Positions 59,910-64,000 of a DNA stretch of 64,000 nt are shown here, piece after piece. Position numbers and translations under genes: made by a program. Each line of letters begins with the position of its first letter. Within the stretch, counting starts at the first letter, position 1. Below the pieces are notes generated by a model that was given only the letters and a program-made list of their open reading frames with translations, had not been told where the DNA came from and made no database searches. Source of the stretch: Akkermansiaceae bacterium (lineage in GTDB: Bacteria > Verrucomicrobiota > Verrucomicrobiia > Verrucomicrobiales > Akkermansiaceae); NCBI GenBank assembly GCA_024233135.1, contig JACKPZ010000019.1, forward strand, positions 13,246 through 77,245. The letters run 5' to 3'.

Positions 59910-60748
59910 TCGCGCCGGCCCGTTCGTTTCCCGGAAATCCGGAGGCCGGCACACTCCCCGACCACATCAGCCCGACGGCGGCGAAGTCCTATCTGGGATG
60001 TTCGCTGCGCTACTGGTTCGAGCGGGTGCTGCGGCTGCCGAAGCCGACCTCCGTCTCGCTCCACCTGGGCAAGTCGGTGCATGCCGCGTTGCAGGCATTC
60101 CATCTCGCCCGCTGGCGGGGTGGCGACGATTCGCCGGAGGCCACCGCCCTCGCGTTCGACGATGCGTTCCAACGTCTCGAACGCGAGGAAGGCCCGGTGA
60201 GCTTCCGCAAGCCCGCGGACCGGGAGAAAGCCCGGCTCGACGGATTGCGGGTGGTCGCCGCGTATCTCGATTCGCCCGAGGTGCTGCAAGGGCATCCGCG
60301 GGCGGTCGAGGTGCATCTGTCCGAACGCGTGCCGGGACTGCCGGTGCCGCTGACCGGAGTGATCGACCTGGTGCTCGGCGACTACGTCACGGTCGATTTC
60401 AAGTCGGCCGCGGCGAAACCGGATCCGGCACAGGCTGCCTTCGATCATGAACTGCAACTCGTGAGCTATCAGATCCTGATCGAGACCGCGACCGGCGAGA
60501 CACCGCCGTCGCTCGACCTGATCCATCTGGTGAAAACCAAGGTGCCGCAGGTCGGCCGGGTTTCGACCAAGCCGGCGGACCGTGCCCGGAAACAACGGGT
60601 CGTCTCGCTGTTGGAACGGGTGGTCGATGGCATCGCCGCCGGCCGCTTCCATCCGCAGCCGGGCATGCATTGCTCATGGTGCCAGTACCGCCGCGAGTGC
60701 ATGTCATGGCCCGGGGTTTCCAAGGCCGTGGAAGGGAGGGCGGCGTGA
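59906..60748 (+). CDS. Cas4/RecB-like PD-(D/E)XK nuclease with iron-sulfur cysteines
   Basis: 280 residues. N-terminal ISPTAAKSYLGCSLRYWFER with the first Cys and a Q/Y-type motif; the catalytic core is PLTGVIDLVLGDYVTVDFKS, giving Asp, Asp and Lys of the D-(D/E)XK site; QLVSYQIL is the motif QhXXY; and CSWCQYRREC adds three Cys for a 4Fe-4S cluster. This is the Cas4/AddB exonuclease architecture. No cas genes or CRISPR array are near. It is coupled to the gene before and after (ATGA, GTGA). Confidence 0.85.
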   Translation: MIAPARSFPGNPEAGTLPDHISPTAAKSYLGCSLRYWFERVLRLPKPTSVSLHLGKSVHAALQAFHLARWRGGDDSPEATALAFDDAFQRLEREEGPVSFRKPADREKARLDGLRVVAAYLDSPEVLQGHPRAVEVHLSERVPGLPVPLTGVIDLVLGDYVTVDFKSAAAKPDPAQAAFDHELQLVSYQILIETATGETPPSLDLIHLVKTKVPQVGRVSTKPADRARKQRVVSLLERVVDGIAAGRFHPQPGMHCSWCQYRRECMSWPGVSKAVEGRAA

Positions 60749-61125
60749 CGCGTTTCCTCCTCATCGTCCTGCTTCTCGTCGGAGCGGGCTGGGCACTGCG
60801 CAACGGCCTGAAACGTGACAACAGCAAGCAGGCCGACCCTCGCGACAAATACCGGGTGCTCCGCATCACCGGTTTCGCGGTGCTCACCACCGGATCGCTC
60901 GCCATCCTCGCATGGCACGAGGGCCGGCTGCGGCCGGGCCCCACGCGCTTGCTCGACATCCGCGGCGAAGAGGCGAGGCCCGTCATCTGGCGGGACCACC
61001 ACCCGGTCCGCCCGGCACGGCGGGTCATCGACACCAAAACCCCGCCCGTCGCACGGCGCCGGAAGAAACGCCGGCGCCATCGTTACCAACCATTGAACCC
61101 GAACCCGAACAACCGACGTCCATGA
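60745..61125 (+). CDS. Small membrane protein with basic tail
   Basis: 126 residues from a GTG overlapping the nuclease stop. Two membrane segments (about 4-19 and 43-60), then a strongly basic tail with RRRKKRRRHRYQ and a Pro/Asn end. No family recognised. It overlaps by four bases the next small membrane gene, so these belong to one transcript from 59418 to 61262. Confidence 0.5.
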   Translation: MTRFLLIVLLLVGAGWALRNGLKRDNSKQADPRDKYRVLRITGFAVLTTGSLAILAWHEGRLRPGPTRLLDIRGEEARPVIWRDHHPVRPARRVIDTKTPPVARRRKKRRRHRYQPLNPNPNNRRP

Positions 61126-61262
61126 GACTCCGCCCCATCCTCGAGGTGGTGGTGGTCATCGGCGTGCTCGGCCTCTGCCTCGAAGTCGTGGAGGCCCACA
61201 CCTGGGTCATGGTCGCCGCGGGTGCGGCGGCCGCGATCTGGCTGATGGCCCGCAGCCACTGA
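61122..61262 (+). CDS. Very small membrane protein, 46 aa
   Basis: Two short hydrophobic segments (LEVVVVIGVLGLCLEVVEA and VMVAAGAAAAIWLMA) and little else. It starts by an ATGA overlap with the previous gene and is followed by a terminator at 61289. The coupling is the main support that it is real. Confidence 0.5.
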   Translation: MRLRPILEVVVVIGVLGLCLEVVEAHTWVMVAAGAAAAIWLMARSH

Positions 61263-61288
61263 AACCAAACACCGAATCCATCGACGCG

Positions 61289-61319
61289 AAGGGCGGCTCC
61301 ATCTCCGGGGCCGCCCTTT
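61289..61319 (+). terminator. Terminator hairpin followed by shared leader
   Basis: AAGGGCGGC, loop of about 12 bases, GCCGCCCTTT. It ends the 59418-61262 transcript. The leader of the next gene begins right after it with GTTTCCAGCCACCCACC and runs to the ATG at 61366. Confidence 0.7.
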
Positions 61320-61365
61320 GTGTTTCCAGCCACCCACCAAACCAACAACCAGCAAAACCAATATC

Positions 61366-62391
61366 ATGTCCCAACCTAACAACACAACCACCAACAGCCT
61401 CCTCGACGCCGTATGCCGCCGCGGGGTGCTCGTCTCCACCTCCGTCCGCTACTGGCGCGGGTGCAAGAAACTCAGCCCCGAGGACCTCGGTCTCGACCCG
61501 GCGAACGTGTCCGACCGGCTCATCCAGCTCGGCCACAAGCGGCTCATCCCGCGTGACGCGTTGCAGGCGTTCGCCCTGATCGAGTCACGGGTGCAGGCCA
61601 CGGTCGAAGGATCGAGCTTCCCGTTCCTGGGAGGCATCGGCCGCTTCGTGCCGAATCCCCGACTCGGCCAGCTCACCGAACGTCTCGACCAACTGCGCGA
61701 CGAGTTCCGCGAGGCCACCCTCGACTTCGTCGCCGGCTACGTCCCGTTGCGCGAGAGCGCGATGATCGAATGGCGCGACGCGGCCCAGCACCTCAACGGC
61801 AGCGCCGAACGCCTGATCGCCACCATCGAGCAGTCGTTCCCGCCGGCCGCGGAGATCGCGAAACGTTTCGCCTTCGAAACCCGCTTGTTCCAGATCGCCG
61901 CCCCGGACCACATCCGTTTGGAAGTGGCCGAGGGAGTTGCCGAAATGGAGGCCGCCGAGGACCGCCGCCGCATCGCCGACGAGGCGACCCGCCGGATGCA
62001 ACAGGACCTCGATTCGTTCCTGCGCGAGAGCGTGTCATCGCTGCGTGAGGAAACCGCCCGGCTCGTCAGCGAAGTGCTCGCCACCATCGACAGCTCGGAG
62101 AACGGCGTCCACCAACGAACGCTCAACCGGCTCACCACGTTCATCGACAACTTCCGTTCGCTGAACTTCGCCGGCGACCAGCAGTTGGAGCAAACGCTCG
62201 AACGCTTCCGCCGCGACCTGCTGCAACGCAGCGCCGAGGACTACCGCAACGACCCGGGCGCGATGACCACGCTCACCGACGGCCTCAACCGCCTGCGCGA
62301 AAGCGCCGTGCAACTCGCCCGCGCCGACGCCCGCGACATCGTCGCCCGCTTCGGGCAGATGGGCGGACGCAGGCTGGCGGCGGTGGGGTGA
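61366..62391 (+). CDS. DUF3150-like protein
   Basis: 341 residues, soluble, mostly long helices: RLGQLTERLDQLRDEFREAT, SAERLIATIEQSFPPAAEIA, and EAAEDRRRIADEATRRMQQD. The N-terminal region (VSTSVRYWRGCKKLSPEDLG) and the general arrangement match DUF3150 proteins, which occur in integrative elements beside a MoxR-type ATPase and a CobT/vWA protein. Those partners are not in the window but could follow beyond its end. It has the same hairpin-plus-leader start as 59418. Confidence 0.6.
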   Translation: MSQPNNTTTNSLLDAVCRRGVLVSTSVRYWRGCKKLSPEDLGLDPANVSDRLIQLGHKRLIPRDALQAFALIESRVQATVEGSSFPFLGGIGRFVPNPRLGQLTERLDQLRDEFREATLDFVAGYVPLRESAMIEWRDAAQHLNGSAERLIATIEQSFPPAAEIAKRFAFETRLFQIAAPDHIRLEVAEGVAEMEAAEDRRRIADEATRRMQQDLDSFLRESVSSLREETARLVSEVLATIDSSENGVHQRTLNRLTTFIDNFRSLNFAGDQQLEQTLERFRRDLLQRSAEDYRNDPGAMTTLTDGLNRLRESAVQLARADARDIVARFGQMGGRRLAAVG

Positions 62392-62403
62392 CCGAGAGGC
62401 GAA

Positions 62404-62438
62404 CATCCGGGGGACCGACAACGGAGGTCCCCCGGATG
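62404..62438. other. 13-bp perfect hairpin without T-tract
   Basis: CATCCGGGGGACC pairs fully with GGTCCCCCGGATG around GACAACGGA, 13 bases after the DUF3150 stop. No T-run follows, so it is not a normal rho-independent terminator in this orientation; it might protect an mRNA end or be a protein-binding site. Confidence 0.6.
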
Positions 62439-62503
62439 ACGGGCGGCGTGATTGGACTTGGATTTGGCGTTCCGATGGATTGGAACTTCCGAAGTCCGGT
62501 CCC

Positions 62504-63064
62504 ATGAGTGATCCGATCCATTTCAACGAACTCTGGAGGCATGTGGTTTCCGCCCGGCCGCTTGGAGATGCCCACTCCGTGCATGGTCCGGACCATTGGC
62601 GCCGGGTCGAAAGAAACGGATGCGTGCTTGCCGCCAGAACCGGTGCGAACATCACGGTCGTCCGCTTGTTCGCCCTGTTTCATGACTGCCGCCGGGAGAA
62701 CGACGGCTGGGATCCGGAACACGGCCGGCGCGGCGCCGATTTCGCTGCGGAACTGCGGGGCGAATGGTTTGATCTCGCCGACACCGAGTTCGAGCTTCTC
62801 CGCGCCGCATGCATCGACCACACGGACGGGCATCACCACCCGGACGTCACCATCGGCACATGCTGGGATTCCGACCGACTGGATCTCGGACGGGTCGGAA
62901 TGATTCCTGACCCGCAGTACATGAGCACCTCGTTCGGTGCCGAGATCGCCGGGTATGGATCAATCCGTCCGTGGATTCATCTGGCGGAGGAGTTTCTTGA
63001 GTCACCTGAAACCCATCACCACTACCCCAGACCGGCCGAGACTCCGGATCGGCAACAGCAATGA
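62504..63064 (+). CDS. HD-domain-like phosphohydrolase
   Basis: 186 residues from the ATG at 62504. HD-type ligands: VHGPDHWRRVERNG (His, His), LFALFHDCRRENDGWDPEHG (HD plus His), and CIDHTDGHHHPDVTIGTCWD with a late Asp in WDSDRLDLGRVG. This is the pattern of small HD hydrolases such as YfbR or uncharacterised phage HD proteins. The product overlaps the EEP nuclease gene by four bases, suggesting a shared nucleotide- or nucleic-acid-related role. The substrate is unknown. Confidence 0.7.
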   Translation: MSDPIHFNELWRHVVSARPLGDAHSVHGPDHWRRVERNGCVLAARTGANITVVRLFALFHDCRRENDGWDPEHGRRGADFAAELRGEWFDLADTEFELLRAACIDHTDGHHHPDVTIGTCWDSDRLDLGRVGMIPDPQYMSTSFGAEIAGYGSIRPWIHLAEEFLESPETHHHYPRPAETPDRQQQ

Positions 63065-63762
63065 ACTGCCTGACGTGGAACCTCGAATGGGCTCCGGCGA
63101 ACAGCCGCCGTGCGTCGCTGATCCTCGAGAGCGTGTCTGCAGCCGACCCGGATGTGGTCTGTTTCACCGAGGTGCACCGGACACTGATGCCGCCCGGGCA
63201 TCTGCTCGAATCGTCCGCTGACTACGGATATCCGATCAAGGAAGGCCGGAGGAAGGTCATCCTCTGGAGTCGCCAACCATGGACGGAAATCGACCTGATC
63301 GGTGACGAGACCCTTCCGTCCGGGCGTTTCGTTTCCGGTGTATCAGGCGGCATCCGCTTCGTTGGGGTGTGCATCCCATGGAAGGATGCCCATGTCAGGA
63401 CCGGCAGGCGCGACCGTAAACCGTGGGAAGACCACATCGTGTACTGCGGGGGGCTGGCAACGATCCTTGAACGCGACCGGGCGCAATCCGTCCCGATCTG
63501 CCTGCTCGGCGACTTCAACCAACGCATTCCGAGGATCAACCAACCGCCTGAAGTGTACGCCGCTCTGATGAATGCAGTCACCGGACTGACCGTCGCCACC
63601 TCTGGTCTGACCGACAGGGACGGCCGCAACCTGATCGATCACATCGCGGTCACGCCCCATGTGGAAGTCAGCATCAACGGGATCCTTTCCAAGACAGCGG
63701 ACGACGGAACCCACCTGTCGGATCACGCGGGCGTTCATGCGTCGATTCATCAGAGGACCTGA
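63061..63762 (+). CDS. Endonuclease/exonuclease/phosphatase (EEP) family protein
   Basis: 233 residues. EEP fold markers: NCLTWNLEWAP with Asn at the start, DVVCFTEVHRT with the metal-binding Glu, CLLGDFNQRIP (GDFN) and LIDHIAVTPH, then THLSDHAGVHA with the catalytic Asp-His pair. It cleaves phosphodiester or phosphomonoester bonds. No signal peptide. It is translationally coupled to the HD-domain gene and followed by a terminator. Confidence 0.85.
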   Translation: MNCLTWNLEWAPANSRRASLILESVSAADPDVVCFTEVHRTLMPPGHLLESSADYGYPIKEGRRKVILWSRQPWTEIDLIGDETLPSGRFVSGVSGGIRFVGVCIPWKDAHVRTGRRDRKPWEDHIVYCGGLATILERDRAQSVPICLLGDFNQRIPRINQPPEVYAALMNAVTGLTVATSGLTDRDGRNLIDHIAVTPHVEVSINGILSKTADDGTHLSDHAGVHASIHQRT

Positions 63763-63802
63763 TAGGTCATCTGCTTTTCTGATCCCGGCTTTCCCGCTTC
63801 CC

Positions 63803-63834
63803 GCCCGCCCGGTCAAACACCCGGCGGGCTTTTT
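63803..63834 (+). terminator. Terminator after the EEP gene
   Basis: GCCCGCC pairing with GGCGGGC and then TTTTTCG. The 63835-64000 stretch that follows carries no gene; it has an A/C-rich leader-like run with GTTTCCCCACCACCAACACC, probably ahead of a gene beyond the window. Confidence 0.75.
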
Positions 63835-64000
63835 CGTGCCCGCGCCGCGGCACCTCATTCTTTCCCAACACGCTGCACTCCACTCCCGACCCCGTTGTTC
63901 CCGCCCTTGAACACTGAGTTTCCCCACCACCAACACCACCTCTTCCACCGCCACTCCCTCGAACGCTGATTCCACTCCCTGAGCCCACCACATCAACACG

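Noticed and set aside
59906..60748. Cas4 as part of a CRISPR-Cas system
   Set aside because: No repeat-spacer array and no other cas gene in the window; the nuclease sits in a mobile-element-type operon.
54317..64000. att repeat matching the 3' end of tRNA-Leu inside the window
   Set aside because: I looked for the CGAATCCCACCGGCGGC end downstream and found no copy, so no right border can be claimed.

Overview
The window looks like chromosome of a GC-rich, heterotrophic bacterium, most probably a member of Verrucomicrobiota (Luteolibacter/Haloferula-like). This rests on gene content: a secreted PSCyt1-type cytochrome fused to WD40 repeats, a CBM-bearing GH2 enzyme, a long-ectodomain FtsH, a FHA-ABC transporter, DUF255 lipoprotein and DUF420/SCO genes, together with high GC and frequent ATGA/GTGA gene overlaps. 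No marker gene was searched, so the placement is inference.

Layout. 1-11.4 kb: partial ftsH, a TerB/FHA/ABCG-type transporter, a ParA-roadblock pair, two exported proteins, then hisB-hisH. 11.4-21.1 kb: sulfotransferase, an orphan polyamine-type permease pair, tRNA-Pro, hpt, tspO, a dGTPase, a 450-bp patch of intergenic repeats, sufS, thrS and a CHAP-like exported protein. 21.3-30.4 kb: two glycosyltransferases, a coupled SCO-like/SCO/DUF420 trio, a TetR regulator, coaD, a lone sdhB, a CbiX/DR2241 pair and a lipoate-ligase-like gene. 30.5-40.7 kb: two ferritin-like DUF2383 genes each behind a sigma-54-like promoter, a lone assimilatory-type nitrate reductase, and a nuclease-rich stretch (HNH, NYN/PIN, two DUF2726 proteins, NERD) holding 30 perfect copies of a 7-bp repeat. 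40.7-54.1 kb: a RodZ-like HTH protein, hemA with its hemX/ccsA partner, a GH2-GH39-like hydrolase operon, DUF58, two strong terminators flanking a structured RNA candidate, SLBB, RDD and the cytochrome-WD40 protein.

54.3-64 kb, beginning at a tRNA-Leu, has an accessory character. It holds an unknown two-gene cassette; then a divergently arranged XRE regulator, a 78-residue small protein and a MvdD-like ATP-grasp ligase, with paired palindromic operators in the intergenic gap. I read this as an undescribed graspetide (omega-ester/amide RiPP) locus. After it comes a mobile-element-like run (RHH protein, a SSAP-tail-like protein, a Cas4-like PD-(D/E)XK nuclease, two small membrane proteins, DUF3150, an HD-type protein and an EEP nuclease), where several genes share a leader made of a terminator hairpin, GTTTCC and an A/C-rich stretch.

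Recurring themes are short-period (7-8 bp) repeat arrays that abut or contain the stop codons of three genes (nitrate reductase, NERD, DUF2726), translational coupling by 1-4 base overlaps, and families represented by a single subunit (sdhB, potBC, nitrate reductase).
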